Shown: positions 23,244 to 33,349, counted from the stretch's first letter. The stretch is 64,000 nucleotides of DNA from an uncultured Chlorobiota bacterium (GCA_900696645.1 CAADGV010000023.1:84272-148271); one strand, 5' to 3'. Numbers and translations are program-made. The notes: generated from the letters alone by a model not told the origin.

Positions 23244-25557
23244 CTTGCTCACAAAACTCACCCTTCTTCTCCCGCTTCTTGTTCTCTTCTTCTCCGATTC
23301 TTTTTCACAAAAGACAGAATTCTCCCAAGAGAATGCCATCCCCATTCTGAAGACTCTCGTGCTGGATATCGGCCCCCGCCCGATGGGCTCGCCTGCCGAA
23401 CAACGTGCGCTGAATTTTGCCGCCGGGAAGTTCAAGGAATACGGCTGCGACACAAGTTACGTTCTGCCGATGACGGTTGCCGCGGGAGTCAACACGAGAA
23501 GCGGCGTGGCTGTCGGCGTGAAGAAGGGGAAGACCAACCGCATTATTGTTATTGGCGGGCATATCGATTCTTCCGGACCGGAAATACCCGGCGCAAACGA
23601 CGATGGCTCCGGAACCGCATGTGTGATTGAACTTGCGCGTGTGATCTGCAGGCGCGAAACCGAATCAACTGTGTACTTCTGCTGTTGGGGCGGTGAAGAA
23701 CAGGGTTTACGCGGCTCCACATTCTTTGTGAATAATTTCGAGCATCTCGACAGCGTGGTTCTCATGTTGCAACTCGACATGGCCGACGGCTCAAGCCATC
23801 TTATCGCTGATCCGGATGGCAGCAATGCAAGTGCTCCGTCGTGGCTGGTGAAATCGGCGTTCGATATTTTCTATCACGACTTGGAAAAATCCGGACTGGT
23901 ATATCACACCGCCTCGTCAACGCTGAATCTTGCCGCGGGTGGCGCATTCGGTTCAGATCATATTCCGTTCATCGACAAGGGAATTCCCGCAATCGACTTC
24001 ACGAGCGATGTTACGTTCCCGATTCACACGCCGCAGGATAATTGGGAGAACTTCACCCCATCGGGACTGAAGCGATCGGGCGATCTTGTGCTGAAGTTGT
24101 TCGAGAAGTATGACGGCGGCGTGCCTTCACGAACAACGGAACAATATCAGATGATTCAATTCGGGTCACAGGTGTTCTTCATCTCATATCCGGTCATTTG
24201 GGTGTTTATCGGAATTTCTCTCGCGGTTGCAGTTGTTGCATTTGTCCGTGCCCGCAAGAACCGGATTGTTCCTGACCCGGAAAAGAAAATCAAATGGTCA
24301 CGATTCAAACTCATTGGTGCTGCACTCGTTCTTCAACTATTTGTCTGGAGTTCAGAAACAGTTGTCGGACTGATCGGGGGATATCGTTTTCCGTGGGTGA
24401 ACAATGAAACAGGATTTCTCATTCTCGGCGTGCTGTGCGGACTGATAGGGTTGTGGTTTGTTCTGCAGGCTGTCGGACGATACAGATTGAGTGAGGATGC
24501 GTATGTGTTCGTCCGTCCTGCGTTGGTTTCTCTTTTTGTCATGACGCTGCTTTCAACGTATCTCACTCACGAACTTGGAATGTATCTGGCTGCTTCGCTG
24601 TTATGCATGTCCTTGGCGACATTTGTCAAGAAACCCGCGGCGAAGCTTGTTTTTTTCGCTGCTGCATTTCTCGTGATGTACAAACTTATCTTTTTTGACG
24701 GATTAGGATTGTTCCAGCGCGGCCTCGCGCAGAATCAAGTTTCCGTTTTCTGGCAGAAGGGCTTGTTTCATCTTGGCTACGTTGTCGTCTTTACGGGATT
24801 GTCGCTCCCGTTTGTGTACGGCTTTGCCGCCATGTACCGGGGCTCGGGAGTTGACTTGTTCTGGTTAAGAAGATTGAGAAAGGGAAGCGGGCTTCTTGTG
24901 ATATCACTCGCCGCTGTCAGTGTTGCCACATATCTTCTCGCGCAACCTGTGTACGACAATCTGTGGTTCAACAACGTTCGGGTTGCTCATCAGTATCAAA
25001 TCGGCGCCGATACAAGTTCGTTGACCATCAAAAGTTCAGAGTACTTTGAAGGATTAACCGGCACAATCAATGGACGCGACACCACATTGACCGGAAGGCA
25101 GAATTATGCAGCGGTTCAGGAAGCGAAGGGGTTCTCAGTGAATTGGGTCGGCGTGTCACAATCAGTTGATGAACCGGCGAAAATCTCCGACTCGACCTGG
25201 CGAATCGAGCGTGTGCTTGAACTTCACTCTCAATTCAGGCCGTTGTCGGTAAGTGTGGTGTATGAAAGCGATCAACCCTTCGAAGTACAATCACAATGGG
25301 CGCACGGACCGCAAGTCCGGGATCGCAGATTGCGGGAAACAGAGATGCGGAAAGTGTTCCGGTGGTATTCCTTTCCCGATACATTGTTGAGGATTCCGGT
25401 GACCTTCACGCTGCGCGATACGCAACGCGTAACCGAACGTGTTGAAGTGGTGTTTGACTCTGTCGCGTTTCCAATCAGGTTGCAGCGTGAGTTTACCAAT
25501 ATCGAATACCGGACAACCATCTCCGCCGTTGATTCATTTGCAATTGCGAAGCGATGA
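23197..25557 (+). CDS. M28-family peptidase with C-terminal membrane domain
   Basis: A 786-aa protein. A signal peptide or anchor lies at about 20-38. The M28 aminopeptidase domain (about 45-310) has GGHIDSSG, GANDDGSGT, CWGGEEQGLRG, LQLDMAD and GSDHIPFID, so the di-zinc site is intact. A membrane region of about eight segments (about 325-590) and a soluble extracytoplasmic C-terminal domain (600-786) follow. This resembles Fxna/ERMP1-like membrane peptidases. The ATG at 23197 overlaps the adenosyltransferase gene by 47 bases; a TTG at 23245, just after its stop, is an equally plausible start. The stop overlaps the methyltransferase ATG by 4 bases. Confidence 0.87.
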   Translation: MRITLPISLKQSGNRNLLTKLTLLLPLLVLFFSDSFSQKTEFSQENAIPILKTLVLDIGPRPMGSPAEQRALNFAAGKFKEYGCDTSYVLPMTVAAGVNTRSGVAVGVKKGKTNRIIVIGGHIDSSGPEIPGANDDGSGTACVIELARVICRRETESTVYFCCWGGEEQGLRGSTFFVNNFEHLDSVVLMLQLDMADGSSHLIADPDGSNASAPSWLVKSAFDIFYHDLEKSGLVYHTASSTLNLAAGGAFGSDHIPFIDKGIPAIDFTSDVTFPIHTPQDNWENFTPSGLKRSGDLVLKLFEKYDGGVPSRTTEQYQMIQFGSQVFFISYPVIWVFIGISLAVAVVAFVRARKNRIVPDPEKKIKWSRFKLIGAALVLQLFVWSSETVVGLIGGYRFPWVNNETGFLILGVLCGLIGLWFVLQAVGRYRLSEDAYVFVRPALVSLFVMTLLSTYLTHELGMYLAASLLCMSLATFVKKPAAKLVFFAAAFLVMYKLIFFDGLGLFQRGLAQNQVSVFWQKGLFHLGYVVVFTGLSLPFVYGFAAMYRGSGVDLFWLRRLRKGSGLLVISLAAVSVATYLLAQPVYDNLWFNNVRVAHQYQIGADTSSLTIKSSEYFEGLTGTINGRDTTLTGRQNYAAVQEAKGFSVNWVGVSQSVDEPAKISDSTWRIERVLELHSQFRPLSVSVVYESDQPFEVQSQWAHGPQVRDRRLRETEMRKVFRWYSFPDTLLRIPVTFTLRDTQRVTERVEVVFDSVAFPIRLQREFTNIEYRTTISAVDSFAIAKR

Positions 25558-26456
25558 AAGGGAAGAAAAAATACAATCGTACGGCGACGGCAACAAGCGC
25601 ATTCGGAACAGCGGGCCGCATCGGCCACGATGCTTCGAAATTCTACGCAAGCAAACTGTACGATGGGTTGCGGTCAGAAGAGAACGGAGCGCAAGACGAA
25701 AACCCGGTCCCGCCTGCGTTGCGTGATACAATTATTTGTGCAAGCAGCGAGAGGATGGATCTTCCCGATAATTCCATCCACGTGATGATCACCTCTCCTC
25801 CCTACAACGTTACGAAAGAATACGATGACGATCTTACGCTGGATGAGTATCGTCTGTTGCTGAAGAGAGTCTTTGCCGAAACCTACCGCGTGTTGGTAGA
25901 TGGAGGAAGAGCCTGCGTCAATGTTGCGAATCTCGGACGCAAGCCGTACATCCCGCTGCACGCCTACATTATTCATGATATGCAGGAAATTGGATACAAG
26001 ATGAGGGGGGAGATTATCTGGGACAAAGCATCGAGCGCAAGTCCCTCGACAGCGTGGGGAAGCTGGCAATCCGCCAGCAATCCGACGCTGCGCGACATTC
26101 ACGAATACATACTCATCTTCTCAAAAGGCAACTACTCCCGATCAAAAGGGGAGAAGAAGAACACAATCAAGAAAGAGGAATTCCTCGAATTCACAAAAAG
26201 TGTCTGGCGATTTCCCGCAGAACGGGCGAAGCGTGTCGGGCATCCCGCGCCGTTTCCTGTCGAGTTGCCGCGCCGCCTGATTGAGCTGTACACTTTTGCA
26301 GGCGACGTTGTGCTTGATCCGTTCTGCGGCAGCGGCACAACATGTCTGGCGGCAAAGAAATGCGGCCGTTCATACGTGGGATACGATGTGAGTGAGAAGT
26401 ATGTCAAGCTTTCTCAGCGTCGCCTTGAGTTGGATAGTTCTTTGGAATTGAAATAG
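25554..26456 (+). CDS. DNA methyltransferase (N4-cytosine/N6-adenine, beta-type order)
   Basis: A 300-aa site-specific DNA methyltransferase. Catalytic motif IV is TSPPYN (80-85), and the SAM-binding motif I DPFCGSGTT is at 255-263, C-terminal to it, the beta-class order. SPPY is most often seen in N4-cytosine enzymes, but N6-adenine cannot be excluded. The N-terminal 40 residues are basic. No restriction endonuclease or specificity gene is adjacent, so it may be an orphan regulator of replication or expression. Its start overlaps the M28 peptidase stop (ATGA), implying co-transcription, and the ABC ATPase gene follows after 4 bases. Confidence 0.9.
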   Translation: MKGKKKYNRTATATSAFGTAGRIGHDASKFYASKLYDGLRSEENGAQDENPVPPALRDTIICASSERMDLPDNSIHVMITSPPYNVTKEYDDDLTLDEYRLLLKRVFAETYRVLVDGGRACVNVANLGRKPYIPLHAYIIHDMQEIGYKMRGEIIWDKASSASPSTAWGSWQSASNPTLRDIHEYILIFSKGNYSRSKGEKKNTIKKEEFLEFTKSVWRFPAERAKRVGHPAPFPVELPRRLIELYTFAGDVVLDPFCGSGTTCLAAKKCGRSYVGYDVSEKYVKLSQRRLELDSSLELK

Positions 26457-26460
26457 GTTG

Positions 26461-27219
26461 ATGGAAACTGTTCTCAACGTTCAGAATCTCTCCAAGCGCT
26501 ACAACGGCCTTATCGCCGTTGACGGCGTCAGCTTTGATGTCTTCTCGCGGGAAATCTTCGGAATTCTCGGCCCGAATGGCGCGGGTAAAACCAGCACGCT
26601 CGAAATGATTGAAACACTCAGGCCAATCGACGGCGGTGAAATCATACTCAGCGGCCTCGACGTCAGAACCCGGCCGCAGCAGGTGAAACGCATCATCGGT
26701 GTACAGCTGCAATCGTCTTCGTTCTTCGACAAGCTGAATCTGAAGGAACTCCTGGAGTTGTTTGGAGAGATGTACGGGCGTCGCGTAGATCCGATGCGGT
26801 TGCTTGCAGAAGTGGAACTTGAGGATAAGGCGAAGTCTCAAGTGGTACATCTTTCGGGCGGACAGAAGCAACGATTCTCGATTGCGGCGGCACTCGTGAA
26901 CGACCCGGTTGTTCTCTTTCTGGATGAACCAACAACAGGCCTTGACCCGCAATCACGAAGACACCTCTGGGGTGTTATCAAGCGCATCCGCTCGGAGGGG
27001 AAAACTATTGTTATCACAACACATTACATGGAAGAAGCGGAAGAACTTTGCGACCGGGTTGCCATCATGGATAAAGGGAAGATCATTGCGCTCGATAAGC
27101 CGCAAGTGCTGATCAGCAAACTCGTCTCTGGCGGATTCAAGAAGGAACGGGTCGAGCGGCTCGCCAATCTCGAGGATGTGTTCCTGAGTTTGACAGGGCA
27201 TTTGTTGAGGGAGGATTAG
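26461..27219 (+). CDS. ABC transporter ATP-binding protein
   Basis: A 252-aa ABC ATPase. Walker A GPNGAGKTS is near residue 38, followed by a Q-loop (VQLQSSSF), the signature LSGGQKQR, Walker [13 protein letters not shown] and H-loop His in ITTHYMEEAEEL. It pairs with the ABC-2 permease that starts 5 bases later, forming a probable exporter for a drug, lipid or polysaccharide precursor; substrate unknown. I use the ATG at 26461; a TTG at 26458 is one codon upstream. The gene order MTase-ATPase-permease suggests one transcript. Confidence 0.92.
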   Translation: METVLNVQNLSKRYNGLIAVDGVSFDVFSREIFGILGPNGAGKTSTLEMIETLRPIDGGEIILSGLDVRTRPQQVKRIIGVQLQSSSFFDKLNLKELLELFGEMYGRRVDPMRLLAEVELEDKAKSQVVHLSGGQKQRFSIAAALVNDPVVLFLDEPTTGLDPQSRRHLWGVIKRIRSEGKTIVITTHYMEEAEELCDRVAIMDKGKIIALDKPQVLISKLVSGGFKKERVERLANLEDVFLSLTGHLLRED

Positions 27220-27224
27220 CTCTG

Positions 27225-28292
27225 ATGCGTCTCAAATGGAAATTGTTCATCGCGTCAATGAAGATGCTTCTGCGTCAAAGGGAGGCGATTCTCTGGTCGC
27301 TTATCCTGCCGTTGTTCATGATACTGCTTTTTAGTTTTGTTCGTTTCGACGGCATCGGGCGTGTGGAATTAGGCATTGTCAATGAAGCCGGTGTGCACGC
27401 GTCAGGACTGCTGACCGCCTTGAGAGAGGTTAAGACGCTGAAGATGTTTGAGGGCGAGAGAGAATCCGAGCTTCAGTTGTTGAAGAAGGGGGAACGGGCC
27501 GTCGTACTTATTGTGCCGCCGGACTACCAACCCGGTTACGCACTTGAGATGGCAGCCTTCACTAATGACGCGAAGCCACAGGAATCACAACTCGGCCTGT
27601 TGATTCTACAACGTGTGCTGGATGAGATTACGTTTGCCGAACGCGGCGAATCCGGACGCATCAAACTGAATGCGCAGATGGTAGAAAGCCGCAACCTCAC
27701 GTACTTCGATTTCGTTGCCCCCGGCATCCTTTCAATGTCGATTATGCAGCTTGGTATTTTCGGTGTTGCGTTCGGCTTCGTGTCGATGAAGAAACGGGGG
27801 ATTCTCCGCCGCTTGTTCGTCACGCCCATCAACCCGAACGATTTCATTATATCATCTGTTGCAATGCGTCTTGTTCTTGTCATGACGCAAATCGTGATCA
27901 TGACGCTTGTTCCATACTTCTTTCTCGATCTGCATTTCATCGGGAGTTTCTGGAGGATGTTCGTTGTCGGCATGTTCGGTGCAATTGTGTTCCTTGCGCT
28001 TGGCTTCGCCATTGCGGGTACGAGCAAGAGCGAAGATCAGGTCGCGCCGCTTGCCAATATTATTGCGATGCCCATGATGCTGCTGTCGGGGATCTTCTTC
28101 AGCCGCGACTCGCTGCCGGGGTTTATCCGCTCTGTTGTGGATCTTCTTCCGCTTTCATATTTGGCCGATGCAATGCGTTCCATTGCAATCGATGATGCAA
28201 CTCTTACGCAGATTTTGCCGCAACTCGGCGGGTTGGGTGTATGGTCTGTCATTTCAATTATTATTGCGGTGAAGATGTTTCGGTGGGAGTGA
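27225..28292 (+). CDS. ABC-2 type transporter permease
   Basis: A 355-aa membrane protein: one N-terminal membrane segment (about 20-40), an extracytoplasmic domain (about 45-165), then five further segments (about 170-350). NIIAMPMMLLSGIFFSRDSL and GALVFLALGF-like patterns match the ABC2_membrane family. It forms the membrane part of the exporter with the preceding ATPase. Exported substrate not predictable. Lipid or drug efflux are the commonest roles for this type. Confidence 0.88.
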   Translation: MRLKWKLFIASMKMLLRQREAILWSLILPLFMILLFSFVRFDGIGRVELGIVNEAGVHASGLLTALREVKTLKMFEGERESELQLLKKGERAVVLIVPPDYQPGYALEMAAFTNDAKPQESQLGLLILQRVLDEITFAERGESGRIKLNAQMVESRNLTYFDFVAPGILSMSIMQLGIFGVAFGFVSMKKRGILRRLFVTPINPNDFIISSVAMRLVLVMTQIVIMTLVPYFFLDLHFIGSFWRMFVVGMFGAIVFLALGFAIAGTSKSEDQVAPLANIIAMPMMLLSGIFFSRDSLPGFIRSVVDLLPLSYLADAMRSIAIDDATLTQILPQLGGLGVWSVISIIIAVKMFRWE

Positions 28293-28332
28293 GCGTTGTA
28301 TGTATCAGAGAAGGGCGGCAACGAAACTTTTC

Positions 28333-28361
28333 TTGACTCTTCTCCACCTTCTTTGTATTAT
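28333..28361 (+). promoter_or_regulatory. Sigma70-type promoter of the nuo operon
   Basis: TTGACT (28333-28338) and TATTAT (28356-28361) with exactly 17 bases between them, about 95 bases before the nuoA ATG. The 5' untranslated region ends with CAGGAGAC, a good ribosome-binding site. I see no riboswitch. Confidence 0.7.
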
Positions 28362-28455
28362 TATTCGGGTTAACTTTCTCTCCGTTCATATGTCGTTTGT
28401 ACTTGGTCAACGACACACAACACGCATCACCTGATTCTCAGGAGACACCTACTTC

Positions 28456-28893
28456 ATGCTCACCGAATTTGGACGGGTATTTCTGTTTTTCCTCGTAGGG
28501 TTGGTATTTGTTGCAGGCGGTTTGATTTTTGCCTGGTTGTTGCGCCCCAACAGACCCTATCCGAGCAAACTCACCACATACGAATGTGGCGAGTCGCCCA
28601 TTGGTGACACTCGAGTCCGCTTCAATATCCGCTTCTACGTTATTGCCCTCATCTTTATCATCTTCGATGTTGAAGTCGTATTCTTGTTCCCTTGGGCTAC
28701 TGTTTTCAAAGAGTTGGGCTGGTTTGCGTTTATTGAGATGTTCGTGTTTCTCACCATTCTGTTCGTCGGGTACGCATACGTATGGCGCAACGGCGACCTT
28801 GACTGGGACAAGCCGGAGCCGAAAATTCCGAAGTACGAGAAGGGAGTAGGCGTGAGAGAAACGCATTTAATGGAAGAAGAAGTTGTTGCATGA
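28456..28893 (+). CDS. nuoA: NADH-quinone oxidoreductase subunit A
   Basis: A 145-aa membrane subunit of complex I with three transmembrane segments (about 8-30, 62-85, 92-115). The conserved [20 protein letters not shown] loop follows segment 1 and [15 protein letters not shown] begins segment 2. This loop lines the quinone-binding region. It starts the 11-gene cluster behind a strong promoter. The C-terminus is longer than usual by about 20 residues and charged. Confidence 0.96.
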   Translation: MLTEFGRVFLFFLVGLVFVAGGLIFAWLLRPNRPYPSKLTTYECGESPIGDTRVRFNIRFYVIALIFIIFDVEVVFLFPWATVFKELGWFAFIEMFVFLTILFVGYAYVWRNGDLDWDKPEPKIPKYEKGVGVRETHLMEEEVVA

Positions 28894-28915
28894 CCTCATA
28901 GACTGAAGAGGAATT

Positions 28916-29410
28916 ATGGGTCTTTTAGACCAGAAATTTGAGAACAGTAACGTCATCATCACCTCGATGGACAATCTCCTGAACTGGGCACGATTGTCGT
29001 CGATGTGGGGCATGCAATTCGGACTTGCGTGTTGTGCAATTGAAATGATGGCCACGGGCGCTTCGCATTACGATACCGATCGTTTTGGCATCTTCTTCAG
29101 GGGAACACCGCGCCAATCCGACGTGATGATTGTTGCGGGAACCGTAACACTCAAAATGGCGTCTCGCATCAAAACGCTGTACGATCAAATGTCCGAGCCG
29201 CGCTATGTGCTTTCGATGGGTAGTTGCGCAAACTGCGGCGGCCCGTATTGGGAGCACGGGTATCACGTGCTCAAAGGAGTTGACAGGGTAATTCCTGTTG
29301 ATGTATACGTTCCGGGATGCCCTCCTCGACCCGAAGCGCTGATCGAAGGGCTGATGAAACTGCAGGAAAAAATCCGCAACGAAAGCCTCGCAAAACGAAA
29401 GTCAGCCTGA
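28916..29410 (+). CDS. nuoB: NADH-quinone oxidoreductase subunit B
   Basis: A 164-aa subunit carrying the N2 [4Fe-4S] cluster that passes electrons to quinone. Cluster ligands C39, C40, C104 and C135 are present ([24 protein letters not shown]). Part of the connecting Q module with NuoC, NuoD and NuoI. Starts 23 bases after nuoA with GAGGAATT upstream. Confidence 0.97.
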   Translation: MGLLDQKFENSNVIITSMDNLLNWARLSSMWGMQFGLACCAIEMMATGASHYDTDRFGIFFRGTPRQSDVMIVAGTVTLKMASRIKTLYDQMSEPRYVLSMGSCANCGGPYWEHGYHVLKGVDRVIPVDVYVPGCPPRPEALIEGLMKLQEKIRNESLAKRKSA

Positions 29411-29450
29411 TGCCCGTCCCTCCATCACCAACAAGAAACTATCGATCTGC

Positions 29451-29930
29451 ATGATCCCCCAGGAAATCCACGACAACATCAAAACACGGTTTGGTGACGC
29501 AGTCGTCGAAGCGAAGATCGACGGCGTTATTGATCCGTGGGTGAAGATTGCGCCGGATAAAATCAAAGAAGTCGCTTTGTTCCTGCGTGACGATGAAGCT
29601 CTCGCATTCGACTCGCTCATGTGTCTTAGCGGAATCGATTACACCGGCGGGAAGTTAGGCGTCGTCTATCATCTACACTCGATCAAGTGGAATCACAAGA
29701 TTACACTCAAGGTAGATGTTACTGTCGAAAATCCGCATTGCGTGTCGGTTGAATCCGTTTGGAAAACTGCCAACTGGCATGAGCGCGAAGCGTTTGATAT
29801 GTACGGGATTATTTTCGATGAACATCCCGACCTGCGTCGGATTTTGATGCCGTATGATTGGGAGGGACATCCTTTACGCAAAGACTATCAAGTGCCTGAG
29901 TTTTACAATGGCATGAAGGTGCCGTATTAA
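29451..29930 (+). CDS. nuoC: NADH-quinone oxidoreductase subunit C
   Basis: A 159-aa hydrophilic subunit of the Q module (30-kDa family). The family signature is seen as WHEREAFDMYGIIFDEHPDLRR..MPYDWEGHPLRKDY. It is separate from nuoD rather than fused. The stop overlaps the nuoD ATG by one base, so translation is likely coupled. Confidence 0.96.
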   Translation: MIPQEIHDNIKTRFGDAVVEAKIDGVIDPWVKIAPDKIKEVALFLRDDEALAFDSLMCLSGIDYTGGKLGVVYHLHSIKWNHKITLKVDVTVENPHCVSVESVWKTANWHEREAFDMYGIIFDEHPDLRRILMPYDWEGHPLRKDYQVPEFYNGMKVPY

Positions 29931-31105
29931 TGGAAACACTTGAAGAGAAAATTGATGCACGTCCGATGACGATTCCCGGTTTCGGCAGGGCATTGCGCTC
30001 CGAGGAAATGGTCATCAACATGGGGCCCCAACATCCGTCCACACACGGTGTCTTGCGGTTGGAATTGATTGTTGACGGCGAGATTGTTGTTGACGCAATT
30101 CCGCACATCGGCTATCTGCACCGGTGCTTCGAGAAGCATGCCGAACACATGACGAATTACCAGCAGGTGATTCCATACTGTGACCGGATGGACTATGTCG
30201 CCGCGATGAATGCGGAGTTCGGCTATGTTGTTGCGTGCGAGAAGTTGCTCAACATCAAAGTACCCGAGCGGGTTGAGTACATCCGTGTTATCATGGCGGA
30301 ATTTCAGCGTATCGCAAGCCACCTGATTGCGATCGGAACGTACGGCATGGATATCGGAGCGTTCACGCCGTTCCTGTTCTGTATGCGGGATCGTGAGGCA
30401 ATTCTCGACATTTTCGAACAGACATGCGGCGCCCGTCTTCTTTACAACTACATGTGGATCGGCGGATTGTCGCACGATGTGCCGGCGGATTTTGCGGAGA
30501 AGGTGAAGCGATTCTGCAAGATGTTTCGCGGTACCATCAAGGAGCTCAACAATCTTCTCTCGTACAACAAGATTTTTGTTGAGCGTACCGCAAATGTCGG
30601 CGTGTTGCCTGCCGATGTTGCTATCAACTACGGCGCAAGCGGCCCGGTGCTGCGCGGTTCGGGCGTGAAGTTCGATTTGCGGAAGAACGATCCCTACTCG
30701 GTGTACGACAAACTCGAGTTCGAAATCCCCACAGGAAAAGGATTAAAAGGAACCACCGGCGACTGCTGGGATCGATATATGGTTCGCGTTGATGAGATGG
30801 AACAGAGCGTCAACATTATCGAACAGGCCGTTGACAAGCTGCCTCCGGGCGATGTGCAATCCGCAATCCCCAAGCGGATTCGCCCGGATGCCGGCGAAGT
30901 GTATGTTCGCACCGAAACGCCGAAAGGCGAAATCGGCTACTACGTTGTTGCCGACGGCACAGCAAGTCCGTTCAGAGTGAAAGTCCGGCCACCTTGTTTC
31001 GTCAACCTCGCGGTCTTGCCGGCGATAAGTCGCGGAGCCATGATTTCGGATGTGATTGCGATCCTCGGCAGCGTCGATATTGTGCTGGGCGAGGTGGACA
31101 GGTAA
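29930..31105 (+). CDS. nuoD: NADH-quinone oxidoreductase subunit D
   Basis: A 391-aa 49-kDa-type subunit that forms the quinone pocket with NuoB. It has NMGPQHPSTHGVLR near residue 30, the HIGYLHRCFEKHAE region and a C-terminal DVIAILGSVDIVLGEVDR, as expected from its [NiFe]-hydrogenase ancestry. Length is typical. It is immediately followed by nuoH instead of nuoEFG, a key feature of this cluster. Confidence 0.97.
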   Translation: METLEEKIDARPMTIPGFGRALRSEEMVINMGPQHPSTHGVLRLELIVDGEIVVDAIPHIGYLHRCFEKHAEHMTNYQQVIPYCDRMDYVAAMNAEFGYVVACEKLLNIKVPERVEYIRVIMAEFQRIASHLIAIGTYGMDIGAFTPFLFCMRDREAILDIFEQTCGARLLYNYMWIGGLSHDVPADFAEKVKRFCKMFRGTIKELNNLLSYNKIFVERTANVGVLPADVAINYGASGPVLRGSGVKFDLRKNDPYSVYDKLEFEIPTGKGLKGTTGDCWDRYMVRVDEMEQSVNIIEQAVDKLPPGDVQSAIPKRIRPDAGEVYVRTETPKGEIGYYVVADGTASPFRVKVRPPCFVNLAVLPAISRGAMISDVIAILGSVDIVLGEVDR

Positions 31106-31136
31106 TCATCACGCATGACGATGTATTGAAACGCCT

Positions 31137-32162
31137 ATGAAAGAATTCCTCATCGACATACTTCAAAACGAAATTCTTGTGTACGTGCTGATGGCTGCTG
31201 TTCCGTTGGTGTGGATCATCCCGTTCGCATTGTTTGCGGTGTGGTGGGAGCGCAAAATCTCCGCCCACATGCAGGATCGACTCGGCCCGATGCGTACAGG
31301 GGGCTGGCACGGTTGGGCACAGACGATTGCCGATATTCTGAAACTCATACAGAAAGAGGATATTATTCCAGCTGCTGCGGACAGGAAACTCTTCAATCTT
31401 GCGCCGTACGTTGTGTTCGTCGGTTCCTTCGCGGCCTATGCCGCCATCCCGTTCAGTGCAGCCTATGTTGGCAGCGAAATCAACATCGGGCTGTTCTACA
31501 TTCTTGCAGTCTCGTCATTTGTTGTTGTCGGATTGTTGATGGCCGGATGGGCATCTAACAACAAATGGTCGTTGTTCGGTGCAATGCGTGCTGCGGCACA
31601 AATTGTCAGCTACGAAATTCCGGTTGCGCTTTCGTTGCTTGCCGTTGTCATGATCGTCGGCACGTTCGACTTGCAGGAAATCAACCGGGCACAATCGGGG
31701 TATTTCTGGAACTGGTTCGTCTTTCAGAAATTTCCTCTTCTCTTCGTCGCCGCAACCATTTACTTTGTTGCATCACTTGCGGAAGTCAACAGAACGCCGT
31801 TCGACATTCCTGAAGCGGAATCCGAGCTTGTCGCGGGCTATCACACGGAATACGGCGGGATGAAGTTTGCGCTTCTTTTTCTCGCGGAGTATGCCAACAT
31901 GTTTGCCGTTTCAGCAATTGCCGCGACAGTGTTCTTCGGCGGCTGGAACTCGCCTTTCGGCGATTTCATGTCCGGACCGGTTTGGGGACTCTTCTGGTTC
32001 ATCAGCAAAGGTATGGCCTTCATCTTCGTCCACATGTGGCTTCGGTGGACGTTGCCTCGCCTGCGTGTCGATCAATTGATGTATGTGGGATGGAAGGTGT
32101 TGATTCCGTTTTCGTTTGTGATTGTGCTCGGAGTCGGGTTCTGGGTGATGCTCGCCCGTTGA
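31137..32162 (+). CDS. nuoH: NADH-quinone oxidoreductase subunit H
   Basis: A 341-aa membrane subunit with about eight transmembrane segments that links the Q module to the proton-pumping arm. It has [20 protein letters not shown] after the first segment, [15 protein letters not shown], and the conserved acidic loop [21 protein letters not shown]. All features are normal for the family. The next gene (nuoI) starts about 20 bases later. Confidence 0.97.
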   Translation: MKEFLIDILQNEILVYVLMAAVPLVWIIPFALFAVWWERKISAHMQDRLGPMRTGGWHGWAQTIADILKLIQKEDIIPAAADRKLFNLAPYVVFVGSFAAYAAIPFSAAYVGSEINIGLFYILAVSSFVVVGLLMAGWASNNKWSLFGAMRAAAQIVSYEIPVALSLLAVVMIVGTFDLQEINRAQSGYFWNWFVFQKFPLLFVAATIYFVASLAEVNRTPFDIPEAESELVAGYHTEYGGMKFALLFLAEYANMFAVSAIAATVFFGGWNSPFGDFMSGPVWGLFWFISKGMAFIFVHMWLRWTLPRLRVDQLMYVGWKVLIPFSFVIVLGVGFWVMLAR

Positions 32163-32184
32163 GTTGAGACAAAAGGGAAAGTTC

Positions 32185-32838
32185 ATGGGTACATATTTCA
32201 AGAATATCTGGGAAGGGATCTGGACGGTTCTCGTCGGGATGAAAATCACCTGGTCGCATTTGTTCACGCCTGCGGTGACAATTCAGTACCCCGACGTAAA
32301 GCTGAAACTTCCGGAACGGGCGCGCAACCGGCTGTATGTCAACATGGATGATTGCATCGGCTGCGATCAATGTGCAATGGCGTGTCCGGTTGATTGCATC
32401 ACGATCGAAACACTCAAGTCAACTCCCGATGTTGATCTTGGCCTGACTTCCGTCGGAACGAAAAAGCGGCTGTACGTTCCGCGCTTCGATATCGATATTG
32501 CAAAATGCTGTTACTGCGGTTTGTGTGTTCCTCCGTGTCCGACCGAGTGTATCAAGATGACGGACGTATACGAGTTCTCGGAATACGAACGCAACAATCT
32601 GATTTACCGGTACGCTACCATGACTCCGGCAGAGATTGACGCGGCAAAAACGAAACTGGCCGCGTACGAAAAAGAGCAGGCGGAAAAGAAAGCCGCTGCT
32701 CCGCCGAAACCGGCGGCCCCGGCACCTGCCCGCGTTCCGGTCGGCGCAAAGCCGGCAGGTGTGCCCGCTGCCAAACCTGTTTCATCACCTGCCCCGGCAC
32801 CTGTTGATCCGCCGGAGAATCCTGAAAATAAATCGTAG
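32185..32838 (+). CDS. nuoI: NADH-quinone oxidoreductase subunit I, with Ala/Pro-rich tail
   Basis: A 217-aa iron-sulfur subunit with two [4Fe-4S] motifs: CIGCDQCAMACPVDC (about 52-66) and CCYCGLCVPPCPTEC (about 104-118). It carries electrons in the Q module. The start at 32185 has AAAGGGAAAG upstream. After residue about 160 the sequence is a low-complexity Ala/Pro/Lys tail of about 50 residues ending in PENPENKS, which is not part of the core fold. Such tails are seen in some Bacteroidota relatives, but I do not know a function. Confidence 0.95.
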   Translation: MGTYFKNIWEGIWTVLVGMKITWSHLFTPAVTIQYPDVKLKLPERARNRLYVNMDDCIGCDQCAMACPVDCITIETLKSTPDVDLGLTSVGTKKRLYVPRFDIDIAKCCYCGLCVPPCPTECIKMTDVYEFSEYERNNLIYRYATMTPAEIDAAKTKLAAYEKEQAEKKAAAPPKPAAPAPARVPVGAKPAGVPAAKPVSSPAPAPVDPPENPENKS

Positions 32839-32842
32839 CGCT

Positions 32843-33349
32843 ATGGAATTGTTTGATATTGCCTTCTTCGTTTTTGCCTTCATCACCGTCGTCTCGGCAT
32901 TCATCGTCGTCTTCTCGAAGAGCGTTATCTACTCTGCTTTTTCGCTGCTCTTTACCTTCTTCGGCGTTGCGGCATTATACGTTTTGCTTCACGCCGATTT
33001 TATTGCCGTAACGCAAGTGCTGATTTATGTCGGCGGAATTCTTGTTCTGATGCTGTTCGGCGTGATGCTGACGAACAAGATCGTGAACGTTGAGTTGAAG
33101 ACCGGAACATTGCATACTATTCCGGCTCTTCTTCTCGTATCCGTCGTTGCCGGTACGCTCGGCGGTTTGTTCTATTCAACGTGGAAAGGCGATGTTGCGC
33201 CGCCGCCGCCGCCGTTCGAGTCAACAACGAAAACGCTCGGCGAGATGCTCATGACGAGCTATCTCTTGCCGTTTGAAATAGCATCGGTTCTCCTGCTTGT
33301 TGCCCTGATGGGGGCAGCGATGTTTGCCCGAAGACGAACGAAAACGTAA
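32843..33349 (+). CDS. nuoJ: NADH-quinone oxidoreductase subunit J
   Basis: A 168-aa membrane subunit with five hydrophobic segments. VYLLLHADFIAV-like LYVLLHADFIAVTQVLIYVG is the diagnostic central helix. The ATG at 32843 lies 4 bases after the nuoI stop; the frame is open further upstream inside nuoI, but that part is not membrane-like. It forms part of the coupling helices next to NuoA and NuoK. Confidence 0.93.
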   Translation: MELFDIAFFVFAFITVVSAFIVVFSKSVIYSAFSLLFTFFGVAALYVLLHADFIAVTQVLIYVGGILVLMLFGVMLTNKIVNVELKTGTLHTIPALLLVSVVAGTLGGLFYSTWKGDVAPPPPPFESTTKTLGEMLMTSYLLPFEIASVLLLVALMGAAMFARRRTKT

